Source: Bacillota bacterium
Lineage (GTDB): Bacteria > Bacillota_I > Bacilli_A > RF39 > UBA660
Assembly (NCBI GenBank): GCA_018381595.1
Contig: JAGZRP010000025.1
Location: 1 to 8,703 of the forward strand
Direction: 5' to 3'
Length of the DNA stretch: 8,703 nucleotides
This document shows positions 1-6,899 of the stretch, one piece after another. Every line of letters begins with the position of its first letter. Positions within the stretch are counted from its first letter, which is position 1. The notes beneath the pieces are model-generated. The model was not told where the DNA came from, did no database searches, and was given only the letters and a program-made list of their open reading frames with translations. The position numbers were made by a program, and so were the translations under genes.

Positions 1-1316
1 TAGAAGTCAATATTCCTGATATGATTGGTTGGGATGTTGATGAGGTTGTAAAATTGATTAAGAAAAACAAAATGAAAAATGTGATAATCGATTATGAATT
101 CCACGATGAAATCAAACGTGATATTGCCTTTGAACAAAATAAAAACGGTAAAATGAAACGTAATGATGAATTAAAATTAAAGTTCTCTCTTGGAAGAGAA
201 GAAGATTTAAAACCAATTGATTTAAAAGATTTAACGGATATGGAAGAATTTGATGCAACATTATGGTTAAAAAGAAATGGAATTAAATTTGAAATTATTC
301 GTGAATACAACGAGGATATTAAAAAAGGAAATGTCATTCGCACCGATCCAAAACATGGTACCAATATCAAACAAAGTGAAACAACCGTAAAATTATATAT
401 CTCAAAGGGTAAAAAAATAAAAGCTCCTGATTTTACAAAAATGTCATTAGAAGAAATTGAAGAATGGGCTAATAAAAATAATATGAAGATATCTTATGGT
501 AGTGAATATCATACAGAGATTAAAATTGGAAATGTCATTCGCGCAAATATCAAAGCTGGTGACAGTATAGACGAAGAAACAGAAATCTATATTATTACAT
601 CAAAAGGACCATTAAAAATGATTTCTTATTCAGACAATGATATTGATAAGATTAGATCATTCGCAAGTGAATATGGACTACAATTAGTTGTTAATGAAGA
701 ATTCAGCAACAGTGTTTCGAAAGGTTCAATTATCAGTGTAGATAAAAAACCTGGTCAAACATTAAGTCAAAGTGAAACCATTACTGTTGTTATCTCTCGT
801 GGTAAGAAAAAATCAATTCCTAATTTCGTTGGAATGACGATTGGAAATGCGAAAAAAACATGTAGTGAATATGGTTTTAGTTGTTCTTTCAATTATGCAT
901 ATTCCAATAAAACAAAAGATACAGTTATTAATCAAAATAAGAATGCAGGAAGTGAAGTTTCTGAAGGAACGAGTGTTATTCTAACCGTAAGTAATGGTAC
1001 CCGTCCATCCGGTGGTGGAAGTAGTAATTCATCTGGTGGAGGTAATAGCAACTCTGGTGGTGGAGGAAACAATACACCAGCACCTACTCCAACATGTGAT
1101 AAAAGTAGAGGTTCTGCTTTAAATATTCAAGCAGGCTCTTCTGGAAGTCAAACTCAATCAATTATTAGACAATTAAATCCAAATCATAAATTCGGATGGA
1201 ATCTTGTCAATGCCTGTCCAAATGGAGACTCTACTCCAGGAACCGTATGTACAACTGGTTTAGATGGCGTTTGGAAAAACTACTGCGATAGCATTTATAT
1301 TACTGTTGTAAGATAG
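1..1316 (+). CDS. PASTA-repeat surface protein, 3' part (5' end outside window)
   Basis: The frame is open to the left edge (first full codon at base 3) and reads V-N-I-P-D before the first Met at 21, which is the canonical opening of a PASTA domain. The Met at 21 is therefore internal and the gene begins outside the window. Numbering from that Met, five PASTA-like units follow (about 1-58, 62-130, 131-196, 197-261, 262-326), each ending in a pattern like Y-I-S-K-G or V-I-S-R-G. A Gly/Ser/Asn-rich linker (327-358) then leads to a 73-residue C-terminal domain with four Cys (359, 399, 410, 422). PASTA domains bind muropeptides, peptidoglycan or beta-lactams outside the cell, often as the sensor of PrkC/StkP-type Ser/Thr kinases. 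Whether a kinase and membrane segment lie upstream cannot be seen, so it could be a kinase sensor or a kinase-free surface protein. The family call is firm; the role is open. Confidence 0.85.
   Translation, partial: EVNIPDMIGWDVDEVVKLIKKNKMKNVIIDYEFHDEIKRDIAFEQNKNGKMKRNDELKLKFSLGREEDLKPIDLKDLTDMEEFDATLWLKRNGIKFEIIREYNEDIKKGNVIRTDPKHGTNIKQSETTVKLYISKGKKIKAPDFTKMSLEEIEEWANKNNMKISYGSEYHTEIKIGNVIRANIKAGDSIDEETEIYIITSKGPLKMISYSDNDIDKIRSFASEYGLQLVVNEEFSNSVSKGSIISVDKKPGQTLSQSETITVVISRGKKKSIPNFVGMTIGNAKKTCSEYGFSCSFNYAYSNKTKDTVINQNKNAGSEVSEGTSVILTVSNGTRPSGGGSSNSSGGGNSNSGGGGNNTPAPTPTCDKSRGSALNIQAGSSGSQTQSIIRQLNPNHKFGWNLVNACPNGDSTPGTVCTTGLDGVWKNYCDSIYITVVR
9..998 (+). repeat. Five tandem PASTA units (protein-level repeat)
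   Basis: Approximate DNA spans are 9-194, 204-410, 411-608, 609-803 and 804-998. The first and fifth keep the canonical I-P-D/N-x-x-G opening. Units 2 to 4 are divergent: their openings (P-I-D-L-K-D-L, A-P-D-F-T-K-M, M-I-S-Y-S-D-N) lack the usual Pro-Asp/Asn-x-x-Gly order. Units 2 and 3 share G-N-V-I-R in the middle strand. Unit 5 carries Cys281 and Cys288, seven residues apart. The repeats are similar in protein but not near-identical in DNA, so they look old. Confidence 0.8.
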
Positions 1317-1339
1317 AACCTCAGGGTTCTATTTTCTTT
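1311..1339 (+). terminator. Rho-independent terminator of the PASTA gene
   Basis: TAGAACC (1314-1320) pairs with GGTTCTA (1325-1331) around a TCAG loop, extended by A1313-T1332, and runs into TTTTCTTT (1332-1339). The TAG stop codon (1314-1316) forms the base of the stem, so the gene ends inside its own terminator. Confidence 0.85.
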
Positions 1340-1400
1340 GTTAACATATAATATATCCTTTTTGTAGAAAAATACTAATTAAAAATAAAAAAGCCTCTAT

Positions 1401-1429
1401 TTGACACTTCTTATTTTTTAATCTATATA
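1401..1429 (+). promoter_or_regulatory. Candidate sigma-A type promoter in the convergent gap
   Basis: A perfect TTGACA (1401-1406) is followed after 17 bases by TATATA (1424-1429, 4 of 6 matches to TATAAT). Transcription would start near 1436 and run into the 3' end of the minus-strand glucosaminidase gene. No supported gene lies downstream on the plus strand, and AT-rich DNA gives such matches by chance, so this is a sequence-only candidate. Confidence 0.3.
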
Positions 1430-1436
1430 TGCTATC

Positions 1437-1455
1437 ATTTTTCCTGTGGAAAAAT
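1437..1455. repeat. Perfect short inverted repeat
   Basis: ATTTTTCC (1437-1444) and GGAAAAAT (1448-1455) form an 8-base-pair stem with a 3-base loop. It would sit at the very 5' end of a transcript from the candidate plus-strand promoter. No T-tract follows on either strand, so it is not an obvious terminator. Confidence 0.4.
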
Positions 1456-1487
1456 TAGACAAAGCAAGAATATATGAAGTAACAAAC

Positions 1488-1518
1488 AAAAATGATAGTA
1501 ATTATTTTACTATCATTT
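1488..1518 (-). terminator. Terminator of the secreted glucosaminidase gene
   Basis: AAATGATAGTA (1490-1500) and its exact complement TACTATCATTT (1508-1518) form an 11-base-pair stem with a 7-base loop. Read on the minus strand it is followed by TTTTTGTTTGTT. The TAA stop of the glucosaminidase gene (1502-1504) lies in the loop, so the last codons build the stem. On the plus strand the tail is not T-rich enough to make it clearly bidirectional. Confidence 0.8.
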
Positions 1519-4459
1519 CGATTCGATTTCCTCTTGCTTTATTAATGGTAAAGCTATACTTTTTACTACCAATTGTAGTTGTAACACTATCTAAATTTCT
1601 ACCTATTTTTTCTGTTAATTCTAAAATATCAGTAATATTAGAACTTGTTGTCACATAAATCGTATATTTACCAACTGGAATATCAGAAACATCAATTGCT
1701 TTGTCATACCATGCTTTTGTTTTATCTAAATTATCAGAAACTGGTAAGAACACTTGATAATTCCCATTGGTAATGGTTCCTAAATCTTTGGTATAAGTCT
1801 GATAAGTATTTTGATTTTCAAATATTATCTTTCTTGTTACACTTTTTGTAGGTGCTAAATCCATTCCATAAGAATAACTATTTCCACGCAAATGCAATTT
1901 TGCTTCTGGCGTAAATTCAAATGTTGTATATTTATCATATTGGTTATAAATATAAGAACCATTTTTTGAAGCTAATAATTCATCTCTTACTTTTAATTCC
2001 ACGAAACTAGTTGAAGTATCATAGTTGTTATTAATAATGGCTGCTTGATTGGTTCCTGTTACATTAGTTACTTGTTGATTATATGTCTTATTATTAATAA
2101 TTGATTTTGAATAATAAGTATCTGTATAAGCTAACAAATACATCTTATAATTTCCTGTTTTTAAGCTATCTACATCAATCGTTGCATCAAACCATGAATA
2201 GGTATAATCCTTTCCATCAGGACTGTATACAGGCTTAGGAATCTCATTTTTATTGGTAATACGTGTTGCCTTTATATTAGTTACTTCCAACGTATCTAAA
2301 TTTTCTAATACCACTTCATAGGTAATATTCGTATTTAAATTATTATCAATTCCAGGAATCGTTTGATATCCCTGTAATTTTAACTTTCCATTTTCTGATT
2401 TCAAATAATTGAAATAGAAAAGTCCATCTTTTTTAATTAAAGTTTCTTCAATTGTTCCTTTTTTCCAAGTTGCTTGATAAGTCGCATTACCAGTAGCTGT
2501 TTTTAATTCTGGATTCCATCCAGTAAAGATATAACCTGCTTTTTTTGGTGTTTCTGGATTTGGTAAACTACCTTCCTCCGTAACTACGACAAGGGTATCT
2601 TTATTGTTTGTAAATGTTCCACCATCTGCATCAAACGTGATGTTATATTTTTCTTTTACTTTTTCATAAACTGCTTGATAGGTTTTATTTCCTGTTGCTG
2701 TTACAATTTCACTATTCCATCCAACAAAGAGATATCCTGTTTTGGTAGGCTGTTCTGTCATCACTGGTTTTTTACCTTCTTCTGTTACCACTACTTTTGT
2801 CGTACTTCCATCACTGAAGGTTCCACCATTCGCATCAAATGTAATATTGTATTTCGTTGGGTTTAAATTCTTCCACTTCGCTGTATAAGTTTTATTCTGT
2901 TGTGCAGAAGAAACTGTTTCACTCCATCCATCAAATTGATATCCAGATCTCGTTGGTTGTAATACATTAGGTACTGTATATTCTTCTACAGTGAGTCTTT
3001 TCGTTGTTGTCTCTCCATCTGGATAAACGCCTCCATTTGGATTAAAATCAATCGTATAACGAGGCTTTACTTGATTTCCATTACTTACATAACTAAGAAT
3101 ACTAGAATGAATATATCCATAGTTATTATTGAAATCATATGCTCCTGCATCTTGTCTTACACTCCCTCTTCCATCATGTAGTGTAGGATCTGTTTGTACT
3201 TTGTACCATGTTCCTTCTCCATTAGAAACTTGACCAAGAATTACAAATGGAATATTACGGTCTGTTCCTGTTGTATACAAAGTCTGTGACGATGTACTCG
3301 CATCTTTTTTTATCGCATAATTTCCGGTATTTGATTTGATTCCAATTTTATATTTATTATAATCTTGCATTCCATAAGCTTTATCAAATGCATAGTAGTA
3401 CGATGCTTCTTTTTCTCCCCAGAATGGGTCTGAAGCATACTTAATATTCATACCACTACCTTTATTACCAAAGTGTCCACCATGGTAACGTCCCCCTGCA
3501 ATCGCATCAAATGGGTCCATATATCCTTCGGAAACTAAGTTCTTAGAATAATAACGAATTCCTTCACGCACTGTTCCAAATGCTTTTGCTGCTCCTGTAT
3601 TACTATCATAAGCCCCAATTCCAAATAAATTATTTTTTGTGAATGAAATTGAACTTTTTCCCATACCACTTTCGTTTTTGGCAAGCCCTAAAATCATCAT
3701 CGCATTCACACCATATTGGTTTTGATATTCAATAAATGCTTGTTGCTCTCCATATAATTGAGACTCATGACTTGCAGCTGGATATGATGTCATCTTACTT
3801 GACCATCCACTAAAATCTACTGCAATATCATTTATCGTATAATTACTAATCGTACGAGCTGGTAAATAACTATAATAGTTATAGAAAGGTTGATTCGCAT
3901 TTACTGCGCGACGTGATGTATTTTCACGGTAATCATCAATCATCATTTTAAATCCATTTAAACTTGCTTCATAAAAGTAAATACCATCATAACTATAGTA
4001 AGTTCCATTTGAAATTCCATCTGGTGCTTTTCCAATAGAAATGGTATTTCCAGATTTATAGTTATTGACATCTAATTGAATCGTATGTTTTATTACACCA
4101 TTTTCAATTTTATAACTAGACATATAAGTCGTTGGAATTTCAGGATCCATGTTTCTAAGCTCTACTTCATTTGGATTAACATATCCAATCACACCAGATA
4201 ATTTAAACTTTACTTTTCCATTCCCATACCCTAGAAATGCAGCATCTGCTCCGTAACAACCATTGGTATATCCACTTTTTCCATTTTCCATTGTAAAATT
4301 CGTATTGGTATTACAATCTTTGGTTCTAAAATTCACAATCGCATAACTGGTATTATCAAATGCTTTTACTTTTGTTAAGTGATAAGGTGGTATAAAACTA
4401 AGACATACTAAAACAGAGCATAAAATCAATTGTAAGAATTGTTTACTTCTCTTTTTCAT
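1502..4459 (-). CDS. Secreted modular N-acetylglucosaminidase with InlB-type B-repeats
   Basis: This is a 985-residue secreted cell-wall hydrolase. The start at 4459 is chosen because AGGAGG lies 5 bases upstream (4465-4470). A longer frame from 4483 would begin almost at the predicted transcription start and contain that site. Residues 1-33 form a signal peptide (MKKRSKQ, hydrophobic core, likely cleavage after V-K-A). A region with two Cys (49, 68) follows. The glucosaminidase domain spans about 233-355, with probable catalytic Glu263 in A-K-N-E-S-G-M-G-K-S and the family motif N-N-L-F-G-I-G-A-Y-D; this family cuts after GlcNAc in peptidoglycan. Next come an SH3-like segment (about 377-459), three B-repeats (467-667), and two copies of a domain I do not recognise (679-789, 835-951). 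No LPxTG anchor or terminal membrane segment is seen, so it is probably released or held non-covalently. It has its own promoter and terminator, so it is probably monocistronic. Confidence 0.88.
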   Translation of the reverse strand: MKKRSKQFLQLILCSVLVCLSFIPPYHLTKVKAFDNTSYAIVNFRTKDCNTNTNFTMENGKSGYTNGCYGADAAFLGYGNGKVKFKLSGVIGYVNPNEVELRNMDPEIPTTYMSSYKIENGVIKHTIQLDVNNYKSGNTISIGKAPDGISNGTYYSYDGIYFYEASLNGFKMMIDDYRENTSRRAVNANQPFYNYYSYLPARTISNYTINDIAVDFSGWSSKMTSYPAASHESQLYGEQQAFIEYQNQYGVNAMMILGLAKNESGMGKSSISFTKNNLFGIGAYDSNTGAAKAFGTVREGIRYYSKNLVSEGYMDPFDAIAGGRYHGGHFGNKGSGMNIKYASDPFWGEKEASYYYAFDKAYGMQDYNKYKIGIKSNTGNYAIKKDASTSSQTLYTTGTDRNIPFVILGQVSNGEGTWYKVQTDPTLHDGRGSVRQDAGAYDFNNNYGYIHSSILSYVSNGNQVKPRYTIDFNPNGGVYPDGETTTKRLTVEEYTVPNVLQPTRSGYQFDGWSETVSSAQQNKTYTAKWKNLNPTKYNITFDANGGTFSDGSTTKVVVTEEGKKPVMTEQPTKTGYLFVGWNSEIVTATGNKTYQAVYEKVKEKYNITFDADGGTFTNNKDTLVVVTEEGSLPNPETPKKAGYIFTGWNPELKTATGNATYQATWKKGTIEETLIKKDGLFYFNYLKSENGKLKLQGYQTIPGIDNNLNTNITYEVVLENLDTLEVTNIKATRITNKNEIPKPVYSPDGKDYTYSWFDATIDVDSLKTGNYKMYLLAYTDTYYSKSIINNKTYNQQVTNVTGTNQAAIINNNYDTSTSFVELKVRDELLASKNGSYIYNQYDKYTTFEFTPEAKLHLRGNSYSYGMDLAPTKSVTRKIIFENQNTYQTYTKDLGTITNGNYQVFLPVSDNLDKTKAWYDKAIDVSDIPVGKYTIYVTTSSNITDILELTEKIGRNLDSVTTTIGSKKYSFTINKARGNRIEMIVK
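1607..2425 (-). repeat. Two tandem copies of an unrecognised C-terminal domain
   Basis: Residues 679-789 (2093-2425) and 835-951 (1607-1957) of the glucosaminidase align by eye. Both run K-x-x-L-x-G, then G-x-D, E-N-x-x-T, T-N, P-V with a following D, then W-x-D-x-x-I-D-V, and finish with G-x-Y-x-x-Y. The pattern suggests a beta-sandwich of about 110 residues. I cannot name the family; a wall- or glycan-binding role is an inference from position. Confidence 0.55.
2459..3061 (-). repeat. Three InlB-type B-repeats (Listeria-Bacteroides repeat family)
   Basis: Approximate spans are 2870-3061, 2660-2854 and 2459-2650. Each reads Y-x-I-x-F-(N/D)-x-(N/D)-G-G, then a V-T/V-E-E segment, then G-Y-x-F-x-G-W, and ends T-Y-x-A-x-W/Y. 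Units 2 and 3 are closest, sharing K-Y-N-I-T-F-D-A-(N/D)-G-G-T-F. Such repeats are common stalk or adhesion modules of surface proteins and have a small beta-grasp-like fold. Confidence 0.85.
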
Positions 4460-4464
4460 AAGTA

Positions 4465-4470
4465 CCTCCT
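4465..4470 (-). promoter_or_regulatory. Ribosome binding site that fixes the glucosaminidase start
   Basis: AGGAGG, followed by TACTT and then the ATG at 4459, is an ideal Shine-Dalgarno spacing. No comparable site precedes the upstream in-frame ATG at 4483. Confidence 0.85.
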
Positions 4471-4491
4471 TATCATTATCCATTCAAAAAT

Positions 4492-4520
4492 ATTATATCA
4501 AAGTTGTAGATTTTTGTATA
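4492..4520 (-). promoter_or_regulatory. Promoter of the secreted glucosaminidase gene
   Basis: On the minus strand TATACA (4515-4520) is followed by exactly 17 bases and a perfect TATAAT (4492-4497). The expected start near 4485 gives a leader of about 26 bases that carries the AGGAGG site at 4465-4470. This supports translation from 4459 rather than 4483. Confidence 0.7.
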
Positions 4521-4548
4521 GATTTGTCGATTGCTTGTTTACACTTTC

Positions 4549-4583
4549 AAAAAAAAGAAAACCGCACACCTGCAAGTTTTCTT
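4549..4583 (-). terminator. Terminator of the GH25 lysozyme gene
   Basis: On the minus strand AAGAAAAC (4576-4583) pairs with GTTTTCTT (4555-4562), with three further inner pairs (TGC/GCA), and the stem runs into an eight-T tract (4549-4556). It lies about 48 bases after the lysozyme stop and separates that gene from the glucosaminidase promoter. Confidence 0.85.
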
Positions 4584-4630
4584 CTACCAAATTTCTCTGG
4601 TATAATCTATTTTATGCTCCGTTTGATATT

Positions 4631-5497
4631 TTATTCCTCTCCAGATTCAAAAAAGATTTTATCATTTTCTTGTAAACTAAGATAATATAAGCCTTGTTTT
4701 TCACAAGTAAACACTAAAATACTCTGATTTTCTTTTTCTTCTTTTAATGCTTGATTCTCTTTTTCCAATAAATTAATTTTATCATTCAATGTTTGAATTT
4801 GTTTTTGACTATTTTCTTGACACTCTTTTAACTGCTCTTCTATTGTTTTATCAGAACCATTTCCATTATCTGGAACATCTGGTTTTGGAAAGCCATTTAA
4901 ACCATTTTTTTTGATGGCTTCTGGATAATCGACATAACAAATATCCATATCTACATTCCCATTAATTCCCCTTATGCTTCCACTACTTGTATACTGCCAC
5001 ATGCCTGCTCCATCATAACCTAATACTTGATTATAACGAGCAACCCATTTCGCATATTGATCTAATGTACTTGCATTTAATTTGGTATTCCACCAATTAA
5101 AGTTCGCATATACCCCTACATAATATCCACGATTTTCTAATTTCTCACAAAAATTTACTACAATATTCGTTAAAGCTTCGTTTGATAAGTTTGCCTGTAC
5201 TTTATCTTCGATATCATAATAGATAGGATATTCCATCTGATATCCTTCTACTAAACGTAATACATGCTCTACTTCACTATTAGACCACTCTATGGTATCG
5301 GCATAAGAATATAAATATACGCCAAAAGGAATTCCTAATCTGGTACATTCATCTGCATTCCTTTTAAAATATACATCATCTTGTGTTGTTCTATTTGCTC
5401 CATATCCACAACGAATAATTGCAAAATCAATTTGGTCTTTTACCTCTTCCCAATTAATAACCCCCTGATAACTAGAAACATCAATTCCTCTTTTCAT
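4631..5497 (-). CDS. GH25 family lysozyme (N-acetylmuramidase) without signal peptide
   Basis: This 288-residue protein belongs to glycosyl hydrolase family 25, which cuts MurNAc-GlcNAc bonds in peptidoglycan. The catalytic domain fills residues 1-200. It opens with R-G-I-D-V-S-S-Y-Q-G (Asp6), carries the D-x-E pair Asp95 and Glu97 in Y-Y-D-I-E-D, and closes with M-W-Q-Y-T (166-170) and V-D-M-D (182-185). A Pro/Asn/Gly linker (203-215) leads to a charged coiled coil (about 217-258) and a short tail with one Cys (265). The sequence AAGGAAAGG precedes the ATG closely. An in-frame TAA at 5522-5524 rules out an upstream signal peptide, so the protein lacks a Sec leader. It could be a phage-type endolysin left in the genome or be exported another way; no holin or phage gene is near. 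A weak TAAAAT at 5519-5524 may be its -10 box; no good -35 is seen. Confidence 0.92.
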   Translation of the reverse strand: MKRGIDVSSYQGVINWEEVKDQIDFAIIRCGYGANRTTQDDVYFKRNADECTRLGIPFGVYLYSYADTIEWSNSEVEHVLRLVEGYQMEYPIYYDIEDKVQANLSNEALTNIVVNFCEKLENRGYYVGVYANFNWWNTKLNASTLDQYAKWVARYNQVLGYDGAGMWQYTSSGSIRGINGNVDMDICYVDYPEAIKKNGLNGFPKPDVPDNGNGSDKTIEEQLKECQENSQKQIQTLNDKINLLEKENQALKEEKENQSILVFTCEKQGLYYLSLQENDKIFFESGEE

Positions 5498-5553
5498 ACC
5501 TTTCCTTCTTTCACTTGTATTTTATGTTCTATTTACAAATCATTTCGGGCATT

Positions 5554-5578
5554 AAAAAAAGAATCGCATGATTCTTTT
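5554..5578 (-). terminator. Terminator of the MBOAT-SGNH operon
   Basis: AAAAGAATC and GATTCTTTT (5557-5565 and 5570-5578) form a 9-base-pair stem with a 4-base loop. On the minus strand it runs through TTTT of the stem into a further TTT. The stop codon TAA (5577-5579) overlaps the stem base. Confidence 0.8.
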
Positions 5579-6887
5579 AAAAAGCTTTACTATCTATTAA
5601 TTTATTTGTATTTTTATCTCTTACAAAAACCGCAATTCCTTTATTTTTCCAAGTCTTTTCTTTTTGATAACGAATTTCATGATTACTTATTTTGATGCGG
5701 TCTTGTTTTTCCATATCAATTTCTTTTATCTTGTTATTTGAAATAGATAATATCATAGGCGTTTCATTGACTGAAACTTGATACATTTCTTTTAATAATT
5801 TTTTCTGTTCTTCGTTTATGTTTTGAATAACAATATCACTTTCAATACCTGGAACATTCAATGCTTTCATATAAGTACCAAAATCAGTTGTTTTTTGAAT
5901 ATGGACTTTTTCTTCATTCTTTGAAAAAACTTCCCAAGATTCATAATCTTTATCGCCTTGATGATTTTCTAATTGATAATGTTCTTTTAAATATTTACCC
6001 ATAAGATAACTTGTTTTTTCCACTCCACCATAATTTAAATGGGCTCCACCACCATCTAGCATATCCGTTGTTTCATCAAATCGAATTTCGTCTAAATATT
6101 TGAAATAATTCAAAAATTTCGCACCATGTTCCTCTGAAAAACGTTCCACATAGTTCCAAACTGCTTGGTTTTCATAGCTACCTTCTATATAAGGAAGAAT
6201 GGTAAACAAAACTTCTGTATTTTCGCTTTTCGCAAGGTTTATCATTTTTAATAATTGTTTTTCTATTTTTTTATCTATCTTTTTTTCCTGAGTTGTTGGA
6301 AATCTTTGAACTTCATATGGATATACTGCTTCATCGACATATGTATTTTTATGATTACGATTAGGAAATAAGTTATCAAAATCTCCCTTTTTAATATCAT
6401 CAAATCTACTATGATAAGTTGGAAAGCCCAATAATAAATTTAATTTATGTTCTTCAAAAACAGTATTTTGAATCATCTCTAGTTTATTCTTAGAAAAACG
6501 CATACCAATCGTATTTTTTACTTGTCTACTATAATTATTATCTGGTTTATGAAATAAGACATCGAATAAATCAATCACTACTACTTTTGGGGATTGATTT
6601 TTTAATGCTTCTTTCATCCAATAGTAAGTTGTTTCTAAAGATTGTTCACTTCCCCACAATCCATAACTAGAAATCCCATAATCACGATATAACATGGCTG
6701 CACTTACATTTCTACCAATATGACTCGTTCCTAAAAAGAAAACATCTACGGTATCTTCTTTTTGGGCATACAAATCTCTCATTGGTAATACACCATCTTC
6801 ATATTTAAAACAAAGAATTTTATCTACCCAAAATAAAATGGTAAATGAAAGGAATAATACCAGTACAATACTAACCCATTTTTTCAT
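5577..6887 (-). CDS. Membrane-anchored SGNH-type acyltransferase partner of MBOAT (DltD/PatB/AlgJ-like role)
   Basis: This 436-residue protein has a short cytoplasmic start, one membrane segment (about 5-22) and an extracytoplasmic SGNH fold. The nucleophile motif is F-F-L-G-T-S-H (Ser55). The C-terminal catalytic motif is D-G-G-G-A-H-L-N-Y-G-G, with probable Asp278 and His283. A motif V-V-V-I-D-L-F-D (102-109) fits a core strand. Such proteins take an acyl group passed across the membrane by an MBOAT protein and put it on a wall or surface polymer. The gene starts 12 bases after the MBOAT stop, with GGAGGTG (6892-6898) in the gap, so the two are translationally close. Residues after about 305 are extra to the SGNH core and end in G-I-A-V-F-V-R-D-K-N-T-N-K-L-I-D-S-K-A-F. 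The substrate is not known: dltA and dltC are absent here, so it is not called DltD. Confidence 0.8.
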   Translation of the reverse strand: MKKWVSIVLVLFLSFTILFWVDKILCFKYEDGVLPMRDLYAQKEDTVDVFFLGTSHIGRNVSAAMLYRDYGISSYGLWGSEQSLETTYYWMKEALKNQSPKVVVIDLFDVLFHKPDNNYSRQVKNTIGMRFSKNKLEMIQNTVFEEHKLNLLLGFPTYHSRFDDIKKGDFDNLFPNRNHKNTYVDEAVYPYEVQRFPTTQEKKIDKKIEKQLLKMINLAKSENTEVLFTILPYIEGSYENQAVWNYVERFSEEHGAKFLNYFKYLDEIRFDETTDMLDGGGAHLNYGGVEKTSYLMGKYLKEHYQLENHQGDKDYESWEVFSKNEEKVHIQKTTDFGTYMKALNVPGIESDIVIQNINEEQKKLLKEMYQVSVNETPMILSISNNKIKEIDMEKQDRIKISNHEIRYQKEKTWKNKGIAVFVRDKNTNKLIDSKAF

Positions 6888-6891
6888 AATT

Positions 6892-6898
6892 CACCTCC
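6892..6898 (-). promoter_or_regulatory. Ribosome binding site of the SGNH gene in the operon gap
   Basis: GGAGGTG followed by AATT and ATG at 6887. It fills most of the 12-base space after the MBOAT stop codon, which supports co-expression of the pair. Confidence 0.8.
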
Positions 6899-6899
6899 A

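Noticed and set aside
92..370. Minus-strand frame of 92 codons inside the PASTA gene
   Set aside because: It lies wholly antisense to a coding region with clear domain repeats and shows no domain or ribosome binding site of its own.
1386..1420. Weak minus-strand hairpin (AAG...CTT) followed by a T-rich tract, as a second glucosaminidase terminator
   Set aside because: The stem has a G-G mismatch and a G-T pair and only a few stable pairs; the 11-base-pair hairpin nearer the stop codon is sufficient.
1446..1658. Plus-strand frame of 70 codons with a GTG start and a hydrophobic stretch
   Set aside because: It has no ribosome binding site, most of it is antisense to the well-supported glucosaminidase gene, and its composition fits a shadow of that gene.
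4460..4483. Longer start for the glucosaminidase (Met at 4483, eight extra residues before the signal peptide)
   Set aside because: The extra codons contain the AGGAGG site, and the predicted transcription start near 4485 leaves no leader. The start at 4459 gives a normal signal peptide.
4578..4606. Plus-strand TGGTATAAT (extended -10) pointing into the 3' end of the lysozyme gene, with a 23-codon frame from 4614
   Set aside because: The -35 position reads TTTCTT, a poor match, and the short frame has no ribosome binding site. Such -10 matches are frequent in AT-rich DNA.
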